Below, piece by piece: positions 53,522 through 63,650 of a stretch of DNA of 64,000 nt. The position numbers and the translations under genes are program-made. The stretch's first letter is position 1. The number at the start of each line of letters is the position of its first letter. The notes below the pieces were generated by a model. The model had not been told where the DNA came from, ran no database searches, and saw only the letters and a program-made list of their open reading frames with translations. Origin of the DNA: Melittangium boletus DSM 14713 (GTDB taxonomy: Bacteria > Myxococcota > Myxococcia > Myxococcales > Myxococcaceae); contig NZ_CP022163.1 in the NCBI RefSeq assembly GCF_002305855.1, forward strand, positions 7,941,765 through 8,005,764, read 5' to 3'.

Positions 53522-54868
53522 GTGGCTCTGAACGCCTTCGCCAACGTCTTCCGCATCGCGGAGTTGCGTAGCCGGCTCATCTATACGCTGATGCTGCTCG
53601 CGGTGTACCGCATCGGCATCTTCATCAACACGCCTGGAGTGGATCGGGCGGCGATGAACGCGTTCATGGACGCCCAGCGCCAGTCGGGCGGCCTGTTCTC
53701 GCTCTTCAACCTTTTCTCCGGCGGTGCCCTGAACCAGATGTCCATCTTCGGACTGGGCATCATGCCGTACGTGTCCGCCTCCATCATCATCCAGCTCCTG
53801 GCTGTCGTGGTACCCAGCCTGGAGCGGCTGCAGAAGGAAGGCGCTGGCGGCCGCCAGAAGATCAACCAGTACACGCGTTATGGCACCATCCTGCTGTCGA
53901 CGATCCAGGGCATCGGCATCTCGCGCTGGCTGGCGTCGCTCGGCCGCTCCGACGCGGGCCAGAACGGCTTCAATCAGGTGGTGGTGCCCAACGACAACGC
54001 CTGGTTCACGTTCATGACGGTCATCAGCCTGACGGCGGGCACCGCCTTCATCATGTGGCTGGGTGAGCGCATCACCGAGCGCGGCATCGGCAACGGCATC
54101 TCGCTCATCATCTTCGCGGGAATCGTGGCCGGCCTCCTGCCGAGCGGTAAGACGCTGTTGGACCTGGTGCAGCAGGAAGTGGTCAGCATGGCCGCGGTGA
54201 TCGCGCTGCTGGCCTTCATGGTGGTGGTGGTGGCGGTGGTGGTCTATGTCGAGCGCGGAATGAGACGCATCCCGGTCCAGTACGCCAAGCGGATGGCTGG
54301 GCGGCGCATGTTCGCGGGTCAGGCCACCTACTTCCCGATGAAGGTCAACACGGCGGGCGTCATTCCGCCCATCTTCGCCGGCGCGTTGCTGTCCTTCCCC
54401 GCCACGCTGGGCACCTGGTTCCCGTTCCTCCAGGGCGTGCAGCGCAGCATCGAAGCCAGCCCCTGGGTGTACAACGGGCTCTTCGTGTTGCTGATCGTCT
54501 TCTTCTCCTTCTTCTACACGGCGCTGACCTTCCGGCCGGACGACGTGGCGGACAACATCAAGAAGCAGGGTGGCTACATTCCGGGCATCCGTCCGGGTCG
54601 GCAGACGGCGGATTTCATCGAGGGCGTGCTCAACCGCATCACCTTCGGAGGCGCGCTGTACCTGGCCGCCATCTGCGTGATTCCGTCCATCGTCACCAAC
54701 CTGTTGGGTGTTCGCTTCACCTTTGGTGGGACCGCGCTGCTGATCGTCGTGGGCGTGGCCCTGGACACCGTCCAGCAGATCGAAGGTCACCTGATCAGCC
54801 GCAACTACGAGGGATTCGCGGGTCCTCGCGGTCCTCGCATCCGCGGTCGGGTTCGCGTAGCGGCCTAG
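53522..54868 (+). CDS. secY: Protein translocase subunit SecY
   Basis: 448 aa, ten TM segments. Signatures include YRIGIFINTPGVDRAAM, GLGIMPYVSASIIIQLL, GERITERGIGNGISLIIFAGIV and GFAGPRGPRIRGRVRV at the C-terminal tail. It forms the channel of the Sec translocon. GTG start 53522. Confidence 0.97.
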   Translation: MALNAFANVFRIAELRSRLIYTLMLLAVYRIGIFINTPGVDRAAMNAFMDAQRQSGGLFSLFNLFSGGALNQMSIFGLGIMPYVSASIIIQLLAVVVPSLERLQKEGAGGRQKINQYTRYGTILLSTIQGIGISRWLASLGRSDAGQNGFNQVVVPNDNAWFTFMTVISLTAGTAFIMWLGERITERGIGNGISLIIFAGIVAGLLPSGKTLLDLVQQEVVSMAAVIALLAFMVVVVAVVVYVERGMRRIPVQYAKRMAGRRMFAGQATYFPMKVNTAGVIPPIFAGALLSFPATLGTWFPFLQGVQRSIEASPWVYNGLFVLLIVFFSFFYTALTFRPDDVADNIKKQGGYIPGIRPGRQTADFIEGVLNRITFGGALYLAAICVIPSIVTNLLGVRFTFGGTALLIVVGVALDTVQQIEGHLISRNYEGFAGPRGPRIRGRVRVAA

Positions 54869-54887
54869 TCCAGGCTGCCGCTTCGCG

Positions 54888-54921
54888 GGCGCTCCTCCCC
54901 CTCACCCCGGGGAGGGGCGCC
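54888..54921 (+). promoter_or_regulatory. 13-bp-stem hairpin between secY and adk
   Basis: GGCGCTCCTCCCC (54888-54900), loop CTCACCCC, GGGGAGGGGCGCC (54909-54921), fully paired with one wobble. No T-tract. Same design as the rpsG-fusA hairpin but unrelated in sequence. Confidence 0.7.
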
Positions 54922-55008
54922 TCGTCGTTCCGGGGGGGTGTACGAGCCGCGGGCGGGTGCCGCCATCCGCTTCCCGCGCTCCTTACCTGACGCGCTGAGA
55001 GAGAACAC

Positions 55009-55656
55009 ATGAACCTCATCCTGTTGGGTCCGCCTAACGCCGGGAAGGGGACCCAGGCAAAGAAGCTGTACGCGGATTTCTCGATTCCCCAAATCTCCAC
55101 GGGAGACATCCTCCGCAAGGCGGTGCGGGAAGGCACCGAGCTGGGGAAGCTGGCCGGGCCGCTCATGGCCGCGGGCTCCTATGTGCCGGACGAGCTCGTC
55201 ATCGGCATCGTCGAGGAGCGCCTCAAGGAAGCCGATTGTGCCAAGGGATTCATCCTGGACGGCTTTCCGCGCACCACGCCTCAGGCCGAAGCCCTCGAGC
55301 GCATGCTGGCCAAGCTGGGCAAGGGACTCAACGCGGTGGTGTCGCTCGAGGTGCCTCACGAGACGCTCATCGAGCGAGGCTCGGGGCGGCGCTCGTGTCC
55401 CAGCTGTGGATCCATCTACCATGTCACCCAGAACCCTCCGAAGAGGGCGGGCCTTTGTGACAAGGACGATACGCCCATCGTCCAGCGCGAGGACGACACG
55501 CCCGAGGTCATCGAACGGCGTCTGAAGAAGTACGACACGGAGACCTCTCCCTTGAAGCAGTTCTACGCGCAGCGGGGACTCCTCAAGAGCATCGATGGCG
55601 TGGGTCCCCCAGAGGGGATCTACGAGGAACTGAAGAAGGCCCTGGGCAAGGCCTGA
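55009..55656 (+). CDS. adk: Adenylate kinase
   Basis: 215 aa long-form enzyme. P-loop GPPNAGKGTQAKKL (GxPxxGKGT with Asn), AMP-binding QISTGDILRKAV, GFILDGFPRTTPQAEAL. The LID has a zinc-type set C-x2-C ... C-x2-D (CPSCGSIYH, LCDKD). Interconverts ATP + AMP and 2 ADP. Confidence 0.97.
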   Translation: MNLILLGPPNAGKGTQAKKLYADFSIPQISTGDILRKAVREGTELGKLAGPLMAAGSYVPDELVIGIVEERLKEADCAKGFILDGFPRTTPQAEALERMLAKLGKGLNAVVSLEVPHETLIERGSGRRSCPSCGSIYHVTQNPPKRAGLCDKDDTPIVQREDDTPEVIERRLKKYDTETSPLKQFYAQRGLLKSIDGVGPPEGIYEELKKALGKA

Positions 55657-55702
55657 TCCTCCGAACAGAGCGCGAGTCCCGTTCGCCACCCCAGAGGCCG
55701 CC

Positions 55703-56467
55703 ATGAGCCAGGTCGAGATCAAGAGCAAGGATGAGATCGCCCTCATGCGGGAAGCGGGGCGCATCGTCAGCGAGATCCTGGACGAGCTGGAGATGGCGGT
55801 TGCACCCGGGGTGAGCACCTGGGACCTCGACGCACTGTCCGAGAAGCTCATCTACCAGAAGGGGGCCAAGCCGGCGTTCAAGGGCTACCACGGCTTCCCC
55901 GCCTGCCTGTGCGCCTCCGTGAACCATGAAGTCGTCCACGGCATCCCTTCCAAGAAGCGCAAGCTCCAGGAAGGCGATCTGATGAAACTGGACTTCGGGG
56001 TCGTCTACCGGGGCTTCTTCGGCGACTCGGCCCGGACGGTTCCGGTGGGGAAGGTGAGTTCCGAGGCACAGGCCCTGATCGATGCCACCCGGGAAGCCCT
56101 GAACAAGGGAATCCAGGCCATGGTGGCGGGCAACCGGATTGGAGACATCGGCCACGCCGTGCAGGGCTACGTGGAACTCCGGGGCTTTTCCGTGGTACGG
56201 GATTTCACCGGTCATGGAATCGGCCGACGTCTGCACGAGAAGCCCGAGGTGCCCAACTACGGGCAGCCCGGCAGTGGGATGAAGCTTCGTCCAGGAATGG
56301 TCCTCGCGGTCGAACCGATGGTGAACCAGGGTACGTATGAAGTGGCCCTGTTGGACGATGACTGGACAGCCATCACCCTCGACAACAAGCTTTCCGCTCA
56401 CTTCGAGCATACGGTGCTGATCACCGAGGGAGCGCCAGAGATCCTGACCCGGCGCCGGTCCGGGTAG
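55703..56467 (+). CDS. map: Methionine aminopeptidase type I
   Basis: 254 aa. Metal ligands are in KLDFGVVYRGFFGDSART (two Asp), TGHGIGRRLHEKPEVPNYG (His) and LAVEPMVNQGT (Glu). No N-terminal zinc finger. Removes N-terminal Met from new proteins; 46 bp after adk. Confidence 0.97.
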   Translation: MSQVEIKSKDEIALMREAGRIVSEILDELEMAVAPGVSTWDLDALSEKLIYQKGAKPAFKGYHGFPACLCASVNHEVVHGIPSKKRKLQEGDLMKLDFGVVYRGFFGDSARTVPVGKVSSEAQALIDATREALNKGIQAMVAGNRIGDIGHAVQGYVELRGFSVVRDFTGHGIGRRLHEKPEVPNYGQPGSGMKLRPGMVLAVEPMVNQGTYEVALLDDDWTAITLDNKLSAHFEHTVLITEGAPEILTRRRSG

Positions 56468-56533
56468 GACGATGGAATACGAGGGAGTACCCGAGGGTTG
56501 TACGAGTTTCGTGATTTGCCAGCGCGAGGATGC

Positions 56534-56591
56534 TTGCCACTTCTGGACCAAAGTGTTATCCCGCCGCGCTTTCCGAGTTCAGGTGGTCCAG
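56534..56591 (+). promoter_or_regulatory. Candidate internal promoter and inverted repeat upstream of infA
   Basis: TTGCCA (56534-56539), 17-bp spacer, TATCCC (56557-56562) could start a transcript near 56569. Around it an 8-bp perfect inverted repeat, CTGGACCA (56543-56550) and TGGTCCAG (56584-56591), ends beside the AGGG that precedes the infA start. Confidence 0.45.
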
Positions 56592-56603
56592 AGGGTTATC
56601 TGA

Positions 56604-56822
56604 TTGCCGAAGGATGATTCCATCGAAGTCGAGGGGACGGTCATGGAGCCCCTCCCGAACGCGATGTTCCGCGTGGTGCTGGACAACGGCCACAAGGTGC
56701 TCGCGCACATTTCGGGAAAGATGCGGATGCACTTCATCCGTATCCTCCCGGGCGACAAGGTGAAGGTGGAGCTGTCCCCGTACGATTTGACCCGGGGCCG
56801 GATCACCTACCGAGCGAAGTAG
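56604..56822 (+). CDS. infA: Translation initiation factor IF-1
   Basis: 72 aa, exact family length (PKDDSIEVEGTVMEPLPNAMFRVVL; RITYRAK end). The start is TTG 56604, with AGGG about 10 bases upstream. An OB-fold protein that blocks the A site during initiation. Confidence 0.96.
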   Translation: MPKDDSIEVEGTVMEPLPNAMFRVVLDNGHKVLAHISGKMRMHFIRILPGDKVKVELSPYDLTRGRITYRAK

Positions 56823-56824
56823 CA

Positions 56825-56870
56825 AAGGCCTGGTTCCGCGGAATGGCGGCCAGGCCTTCAGGGCTTTTTT
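56825..56870 (+). terminator. Terminator/attenuator-like hairpin between infA and rpmJ
   Basis: AAGGCCTGG (56825-56833) pairs with CCAGGCCTT (56850-56858); six T follow at 56865-56870. A small alternative hairpin GCC/GGC (56855-56864) lies directly against the T-run and would exclude the large one, an attenuator-like layout. Confidence 0.55.
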
Positions 56871-56901
56871 CTTCTAAAAGCGAAGGAAGGGAAGTACCGC
56901 C

Positions 56902-57018
56902 ATGAAGGTTCGGGCGTCCGTCAAGAAGATCTGCGACAAGTGCAAGGTTGTTCGTCGCAAGGGTATCGTGCGCATCATTTGCGCCTCCAACCCCCGGCAC
57001 AAGCAGCGCCAGGGCTAG
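56902..57018 (+). CDS. rpmJ: 50S ribosomal protein L36 (zinc type)
   Basis: 38 aa: starts MKVRASVKKICDKCKVV, ends NPRHKQRQG. Zinc ligands Cys11, Cys14, Cys27 and His33 are all present, so this is the zinc-containing paralogue. ATG 56902 follows GGAAGGGAAG. Confidence 0.95.
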   Translation: MKVRASVKKICDKCKVVRRKGIVRIICASNPRHKQRQG

Positions 57019-57074
57019 AGTCCCCTCGGGGATTCTGAGCTCCAGACCAACTCCACCCAGAAGGAACGACGAAG

Positions 57075-57458
<384 letters not shown>

Positions 57459-57526
57459 TTCTTTCACCTGCGCCGGCTCCGTGAGGAGTCGGCGTCGATC
57501 ACCTACTTCCAGGAGCAACGAGTTCC

Positions 57527-57967
57527 ATGGCTGAAGAGACCAACGCGACGCCGGCCGCCACGGCCCCCGCGGCGGGCGGCGAGGCCGCAGCGCGCAAGAA
57601 GAGCAAGAAGGGCAAGAAGAACATCCTCAACGGCGTGGTCCACATCCAGTCCACGTTCAACAACACCATCATCACGATCACGGACGTGTCCGGGAACGTG
57701 ATCTCCTGGTCCTCCGCTGGCGCCCGCGGCTTCCGCGGCAGCCGCAAGTCGACGCCGTTCGCCGCCCAGGTGGCCGCCGGTGACGCCGCGGCCAAGGCCA
57801 TGGAGCACGGCCTGAAGAACGTGACGGTGCTGGTGAAGGGTCCTGGCGCGGGCCGTGAGTCCGCCCTGCGCGCGCTCGCCGCCGCCGGCCTGAAGATCGC
57901 CCTCATCCGCGATGTGACGCCCATCCCGCACAACGGCTGCCGTCAGCCCAAGCGCCGCCGCGTCTAG
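57527..57967 (+). CDS. rpsK: 30S ribosomal protein S11
   Basis: 146 aa, with an Ala/Lys-rich N-terminal extension of about 20 residues beyond the usual ~129. Core VVHIQSTFNNTIITITDVSGNV to DVTPIPHNGCRQPKRRRV. Confidence 0.96.
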   Translation: MAEETNATPAATAPAAGGEAAARKKSKKGKKNILNGVVHIQSTFNNTIITITDVSGNVISWSSAGARGFRGSRKSTPFAAQVAAGDAAAKAMEHGLKNVTVLVKGPGAGRESALRALAAAGLKIALIRDVTPIPHNGCRQPKRRRV

Positions 57968-58033
57968 TTCCATTCCGGGCCGCTTCCTCCCCAGGGAGCG
58001 GCCCTAGACCATCTTTCGACACGGAGAAGCATC

Positions 58034-58660
58034 GTGGCCCGTTATACCGCCTCCTCCTGCCGCATCTGCCGGCGGGAGAACCTGAAGATGTACCTCAAGG
58101 GTGACCGCTGCTACACGGACAAGTGTGCCATCGAGCGGCGTCCCTATCCCCCCGGTCAGCACGGCCAGGGTCGCGTGAAGTTCTCTGGCTACGGCGTGCA
58201 GCTGCGCGAGAAGCAGAAGGTCAAGCGCATGTACGGCCTGCTCGAGAGCCAGTTCCGCGGCTACTACCACCGCGCCTCGGCCGCCAAGGGCAAGACGGGT
58301 GAGAACCTCCTGCAGCAGCTGGAGCTCCGCCTGGACAACGTGGTGTTCCGCATGGGCTTCGCGGACACGCGCAACGAGGCGCGCCAGCTCGTGCGCCACG
58401 GCCACTTCACCGTGAACGGCAAGCGGGTCAACATCCCGTCCTTCGCGGTCAAGCCGGGCACCACCGTCGAGGTGGCCGAGAAGAGCCGCAAGATGCTGCG
58501 CATCGCCGAGGCCCTGGAGACCGTGGACCGCCGTGGCGTGCCGCAGTGGATCGACCTGGACAAGAAGTCCTTCAAGGCCACGGTGAAGAGCCCGCCGAAC
58601 CGCGAGGACCTCACCATGCCGATCCAGGAGCAGCTCATCGTCGAACTGTACTCGAAGTAA
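58034..58660 (+). CDS. rpsD: 30S ribosomal protein S4 (zinc-binding form)
   Basis: 208 aa; GTG 58034. Cys9, Cys12, Cys26 and Cys31 (SCRICRRENLK, DRCYTDKCAI) form an N-terminal zinc site. S4 RNA-binding domain near RLDNVVFRMGFADTRNEARQLV. In E. coli it represses the alpha operon. Confidence 0.96.
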   Translation: MARYTASSCRICRRENLKMYLKGDRCYTDKCAIERRPYPPGQHGQGRVKFSGYGVQLREKQKVKRMYGLLESQFRGYYHRASAAKGKTGENLLQQLELRLDNVVFRMGFADTRNEARQLVRHGHFTVNGKRVNIPSFAVKPGTTVEVAEKSRKMLRIAEALETVDRRGVPQWIDLDKKSFKATVKSPPNREDLTMPIQEQLIVELYSK

Positions 58661-58672
58661 TCCCCCTGGCAC

Positions 58673-58822
58673 GCCTGGCCTCCAGGCGAGCCGAGGATGC
58701 TTCCGCACGCGCCCTGGCCTCACCGCCGGGGCGTCGTGCTTCTGCCGGTGCCTTGTTCCCCCAGGGCCCGGCCGTTATTCAGACAACCCCCCTCGTGCCC
58801 ATCCTCCCGCCACCCTGGCGGG
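58673..58822 (+). promoter_or_regulatory. Structured 200-bp gap between rpsD and rpoA
   Basis: GCCTGG/CCAGGC with a 3-nt loop (58673-58687) and CCCGCCA/TGGCGGG with a 3-nt loop (58806-58822) bracket the gap. It is non-coding otherwise and lies just ahead of rpoA, so it may help set RNA polymerase alpha levels. Confidence 0.45.
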
Positions 58823-58861
58823 GACGTCGGTGGTGCGGCACGCCCCGAGGAGCAGAAGGAC

Positions 58862-59902
<1,041 letters not shown>

Positions 59903-59926
59903 CGTTTCGTGCTTTAACCCGCGCGT

Positions 59927-60055
59927 CCGGGGCGGCACGGTCGCATGCCCCGGTCTCGAGGGGGACTCTCACCGGTCCAACACATAGATGGTGGAGCCCG
60001 TGCCGGTTTCCATCCTTCCCACCCGGTACCTCATACGGCCGGAGTGGTGGGCTCC
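59927..60055 (+). promoter_or_regulatory. Hairpins in the rpoA-rplQ gap
   Basis: CCGGGGC/GCCCCGG (59927-59933 with 59947-59953) and a longer-range GGAGCCC/GGGCTCC (59993-59999 with 60049-60055) are perfect inverted repeats in an otherwise non-coding 177-bp gap. Confidence 0.4.
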
Positions 60056-60079
60056 CGCAAGAGCCCGGAGTCAGTACCC

Positions 60080-60505
60080 ATGCGCCACAAGGTCGGACAG
60101 AGGAAGCTCCACCGCACCACGAGCCACCGGCTCGCGATGCTCCACAACATGGTCACCTCGCTGCTCGAGCACGAGGCCATCCGCACCACGCTGCCCAAGG
60201 CCAAGGAGGCCCGGGCCCTCGCCGAGCGCATCATCACCCTCGGCAAGCGCGGTGGGTTGTCCAACGTGCGCCTCGCGGAGCGGACGGTTCGCAACCGCGC
60301 CATCCTCCAGAAGGTGTTCAGCGAGTACAAGACGCGCTACGCCACCCGTCCGGGCGGCTACACCCGCATCGTGCGTCTCGGCTTCCGTCGCGGTGACGGC
60401 GCCGAGATGGCCCTGCTGGAGCTGGTGGATCGTCCCGCCAAGGCCACCCCGGCCGAGGTTCCGGACACCGAGGCCGCCGCGGCCCCGGAGACCAAGACGG
60501 AGTAG
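60080..60505 (+). CDS. rplQ: 50S ribosomal protein L17
   Basis: 141 aa (MRHKVGQRKLHRTTSHRLAMLHNM; YTRIVRLGFRRGDGAEMALLELV) with an acidic Ala/Glu tail. Last gene of the supercluster. ATG 60080. Confidence 0.96.
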   Translation: MRHKVGQRKLHRTTSHRLAMLHNMVTSLLEHEAIRTTLPKAKEARALAERIITLGKRGGLSNVRLAERTVRNRAILQKVFSEYKTRYATRPGGYTRIVRLGFRRGDGAEMALLELVDRPAKATPAEVPDTEAAAAPETKTE

Positions 60506-60530
60506 TCAGCCGTCCCGGTGAATGTCGTTC

Positions 60531-60575
60531 ATGGGAGCGTCCTTTCTCTCGGGGAAGGGCGCTCCCATTGTTTTT
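60531..60575 (+). terminator. Intrinsic terminator of the ribosomal supercluster
   Basis: ATGGGAGCG (60531-60539) pairs with CGCTCCCAT (60560-60568), inner CCTT/AAGG, followed by TGTTTTT (60569-60575). The best classical terminator in the window. Confidence 0.85.
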
Positions 60576-60587
60576 GGGGCAGCCTCG

Positions 60588-61229
60588 TCAGTGCTCATCC
60601 TCCGTGAGGTTCTTGCCCTCCTGCATGAGGGTGGCCCGGCCGTCGGACGTGCGCATCTCCACCCCGCGGATCTTGATGTCGCTGGGCGCCGCCTGGCCCT
60701 GTCCGCCCAGCAGTTGCTTGGGGGTGACGGTGAGCGGATTGGTCGGGTCCACTCGTGCGACGGAGGCCCGCCACTCCTGTCCCCGGTCGTCCTTGACGAT
60801 GATGATGACGTCGAGCCAGGAGTCCCGGCTCTTGTTGACGATCGTCAACGAGGAGCGGCTGGCGACATGGGTCAGCTTCGCTCCGAACTCGCCCGTTTCC
60901 TTCACGCCTCGCGAGCACGTCACCCCTACCGTGCCGATGGACAGCAGCAGCCATCCCCCCACGATGAAGGCCTTGTACTTGAAGAAGCGATCCTGCTGCC
61001 GGAAGTCCTGAACCATCTCCTTCGCGATGGACAGGGCGTTCAACATGGCGTTGGCGGACTCGGCCTGGAGCCGCTTGCCCACCGCCGCCTGCGTCTGCTC
61101 CTTCGGCAGGGGCTCCGTTCTCGCGGCGGACATCACTCGCGGGTTCGTCGTGGACGACGCGCGGGGCAAATTCGTGGACGACGGCGTCCCTCGGGAGGGC
61201 GGCTGCGGGTGGTTGGCACCATCACTCAT
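60588..61229 (-). CDS. Hypothetical single-TM protein
   Basis: 213 aa. A disordered Ser/Thr/Pro-rich N-terminus (about 45 residues) and a helical segment (ANAMLNALSIAKEMVQDFRQQ) lead to one TM (KAFIVGGWLLLSIGTVGVTCS, about 85-105), then a beta-rich domain (SRSSLTIVNKSRDSWLDVIIIV) in the periplasm. No known family. It converges on the end of the ribosomal cluster. Confidence 0.7.
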   Translation of the reverse strand: MSDGANHPQPPSRGTPSSTNLPRASSTTNPRVMSAARTEPLPKEQTQAAVGKRLQAESANAMLNALSIAKEMVQDFRQQDRFFKYKAFIVGGWLLLSIGTVGVTCSRGVKETGEFGAKLTHVASRSSLTIVNKSRDSWLDVIIIVKDDRGQEWRASVARVDPTNPLTVTPKQLLGGQGQAAPSDIKIRGVEMRTSDGRATLMQEGKNLTEDEH

Positions 61230-61272
61230 CAGGCCTCCAGTCTAGAGGCCCCGGGCCGCCCCTGGCTAGGCT

Positions 61273-62661
61273 TCACGGCGTCTTGAGTTGCTGCAGGGCC
61301 CTCGACGCCACCGCGTTCTCCGGTTGCGCCTCCAACACCTTGCGCAGCCATCGCTCCGCCTTCTCCGCCGCCTCCCGCCGCGTCTCCGGCCGCGACGACT
61401 GCCTCGCCTGCTCGGTGAAGAGGATGCCCAGGCGCAAGGTGAACTCGATGTTCTCCGGATCCTTGTCCACCACCCGCATCAACTCGCGCTCGGCGCCTGC
61501 CCAGTCGCCCTGGAACTGGAGGACCAGGGCCCTCTTTCCTCGCGGTGGCACCGCGTCTGGTTGCAGGTACGTGAGGATCCGGAAGGCCTCGTCCGCGGCC
61601 TTCAGGTCCTTGCGCTCCAGGTGCAGGTCCCCCAGCCGGAACCACGCCAGGTCCAACAGCGGGTTGAGCTCCACCGCCTTCTCCAGGTACGGGCGCGCCG
61701 CCTCCGGCCGCTGCCGCGTCAGGTACAGCTCCCCCAGGTAGAAGTGGTTCTTGCCGTCCGAGGGCGCCAGCTCGATCGCCCGCTTGAACTCCTCGACCGC
61801 CCGGCCCGCGTCGTCCACCCGCTGCCACGCGAGGCCCATCAACGCGTGCACCACCGCCAGGTCCGGGTAGTCCCGCAGAATCTCCTCGAAGGCGATGATG
61901 GCCGGGTGGGGCGCGTCCAGCTCCTGCAAGTAGCGCATGCCCTCCTCGAGCTTGGACTCGGCCGCCTTGGGAAAGCGCGCGAACGGGTCCGCGATTTGAT
62001 CCATCAGCGCCCGGGCTGTCGCCACTTCCGCCGGGCTCGGCTCCTTGCCCACCAGCACCGCCAGCGCCGCCACCGCTCCCCGCTCGTCCCCCGTGCGATG
62101 CAGGGCCTTGGCCAGCGGCAACTGGAACCCCGCCCGCTCCGGGGCGAGCTCGACTGCCCGGCGCAACGGCCCCACCGCGGCCGTGTACTGCTCGGACTCC
62201 AGCAGGGCCACGCCCAGGCGATGGTGGAACTCGGGCTCGTCCGGCTTCATCTCCCGCGCCCGCTCGAAGGCGGCCACCGCGGGCGCCCCCGCGTCCGACG
62301 CCCGCGAGAAGTACGCCAGCCCCAGCATGTAGTGGTTCACCGCCCGCTCGGTCTGCGTGTTGCGCCGCCGCAGCTCCGCGATCCACGCGCCCGTGTGCCC
62401 TCCCTTCACCTGCGCCGCGGTGAGCGTGCGCGCCACGTCCAGGTCGTCTGGATGCCGCGCGGCCTCGGCCTCCAGGAGGGGCAGGGCGCGCTCGGGCTCG
62501 TTCCTCGCGAGGTACTCCCTCGCCTGGGCCCGGGCATCCAGGGGCGCTCCGGCGGCGGTGTGCCGGCATCCCGTGGCCAGGCCCAGGCCCAGCACGGCCA
62601 CGCCAACCCAGGTGCTCCGCCGCACGCGAGGAGGAATGAAGGGGGGGAAAGGCAGGGTCAC
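61273..62661 (-). CDS. TPR-repeat lipoprotein
   Basis: 462 aa from GTG 62661 (AGGAG upstream). The lipobox is LGLGLATGC. About ten tetratricopeptide repeats follow (for example VAAFERAREMKPDEPEFHHRLGVAL and YLEKAVELNPLLDLAWFRLGDLHLERKDL). A scaffold at the membrane surface, partner unknown. It lies 10 bp downstream of the plsC-type gene and is probably co-transcribed with it. Confidence 0.85.
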   Translation of the reverse strand: MTLPFPPFIPPRVRRSTWVGVAVLGLGLATGCRHTAAGAPLDARAQAREYLARNEPERALPLLEAEAARHPDDLDVARTLTAAQVKGGHTGAWIAELRRRNTQTERAVNHYMLGLAYFSRASDAGAPAVAAFERAREMKPDEPEFHHRLGVALLESEQYTAAVGPLRRAVELAPERAGFQLPLAKALHRTGDERGAVAALAVLVGKEPSPAEVATARALMDQIADPFARFPKAAESKLEEGMRYLQELDAPHPAIIAFEEILRDYPDLAVVHALMGLAWQRVDDAGRAVEEFKRAIELAPSDGKNHFYLGELYLTRQRPEAARPYLEKAVELNPLLDLAWFRLGDLHLERKDLKAADEAFRILTYLQPDAVPPRGKRALVLQFQGDWAGAERELMRVVDKDPENIEFTLRLGILFTEQARQSSRPETRREAAEKAERWLRKVLEAQPENAVASRALQQLKTP

Positions 62662-62671
62662 TCGGTTCTCC

Positions 62672-63466
62672 TCAGGTCGCCTTCTTGTGGCGGGCGGGGG
62701 TCTTCCTGCCCTCGACGCCCACGTCGGCGACGGCATCCTCGGAATCGCCGCCCTTGCCGCCCAGCTCGAGGCTCTGCGCGATGATGACGTCGCGCACCGC
62801 CCGGGCCAGGCCCTCGCGGTCGTTCTCGGCGAAGGTCGTGGTGTCGATGGGCTTGCCAATCTTCACGTACACGGGGCCCGGAACGATGTTCCAGGAATTC
62901 TTCGGCATCACCGTGCCCGAGCCCTCGATGGTGATGGGCACCACGGGCACGCGCGCCTTGAGCGCCAGCGCGAAGGGCCCCTTCTTGAAGGGCAGCACCT
63001 TGCCGTCGTCCGAGCGCGTGCCCTCCGGGTAGAGGAACACGCTCGTGCCCGCACGCACCTTGCGCGCCGCGGCATCCAGCGAGGCGATGGCCTTTTCCCG
63101 CCGGCCCCGGTTGATGAAGATGTGGCCCGCCAGCCACAGGTACCAGCCGATGAGGGGCACGTACTTGAGCTGGTGCTTGGCCACGTAGCGGAAGTTCACC
63201 GGCACCGCCACGAAGTGGATGGGGATGTCCAGGGTGGACTGGTGGTTGGAGACGTAGATGGTGGGGCGATGGGGATCCACGTTCTCCTGGCCCGTCACCA
63301 CCAGCCGCGCGCCCCCCGTCGCGATGAGGATGGGCGACCACAGTCGGCGCGCCACCCACACCATGGAGCCCGTGTTGAACGTGAAGAGCGCCGCCAACAG
63401 CGTCACGGGAAAGAAAATGGCGGTGGCTATCGCGGTGACCACCATGCACAACAGGTTGCGTAGCAT
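62672..63466 (-). CDS. plsC: 1-acyl-sn-glycerol-3-phosphate acyltransferase (PlsC-type)
   Basis: 264 aa from ATG 63466. N-terminal TM helix (LLCMVVTAIATAIFFPVTLLAA), acyltransferase motif I SNHQSTLDIP (NHxxxxD), motif III FLYPEGTRS, motif IV VPVVPITIEG. It adds the second acyl chain in phospholipid synthesis. The in-frame extension upstream of 63466 overlaps the divergent kinase start and is rejected. Confidence 0.9.
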   Translation of the reverse strand: MLRNLLCMVVTAIATAIFFPVTLLAALFTFNTGSMVWVARRLWSPILIATGGARLVVTGQENVDPHRPTIYVSNHQSTLDIPIHFVAVPVNFRYVAKHQLKYVPLIGWYLWLAGHIFINRGRREKAIASLDAAARKVRAGTSVFLYPEGTRSDDGKVLPFKKGPFALALKARVPVVPITIEGSGTVMPKNSWNIVPGPVYVKIGKPIDTTTFAENDREGLARAVRDVIIAQSLELGGKGGDSEDAVADVGVEGRKTPARHKKAT

Positions 63467-63650
63467 CCAGGCGACCTCGACTTCGTCCAAAGGGGGAGCC
63501 CTCCACCCAGGGCCCCACGCCTCTCGCCGGGCAGGGGGTCCTCCGGCCCGGTCCAGGGGCTCGGCGCGGGCAAGGGCCGCATCGGGGCCGTATCTATCAC
63601 CACCTTGCCGCTGGTGTGTGCTGCCCGGTGAGGGTAGAAGCGTCCGGGCC

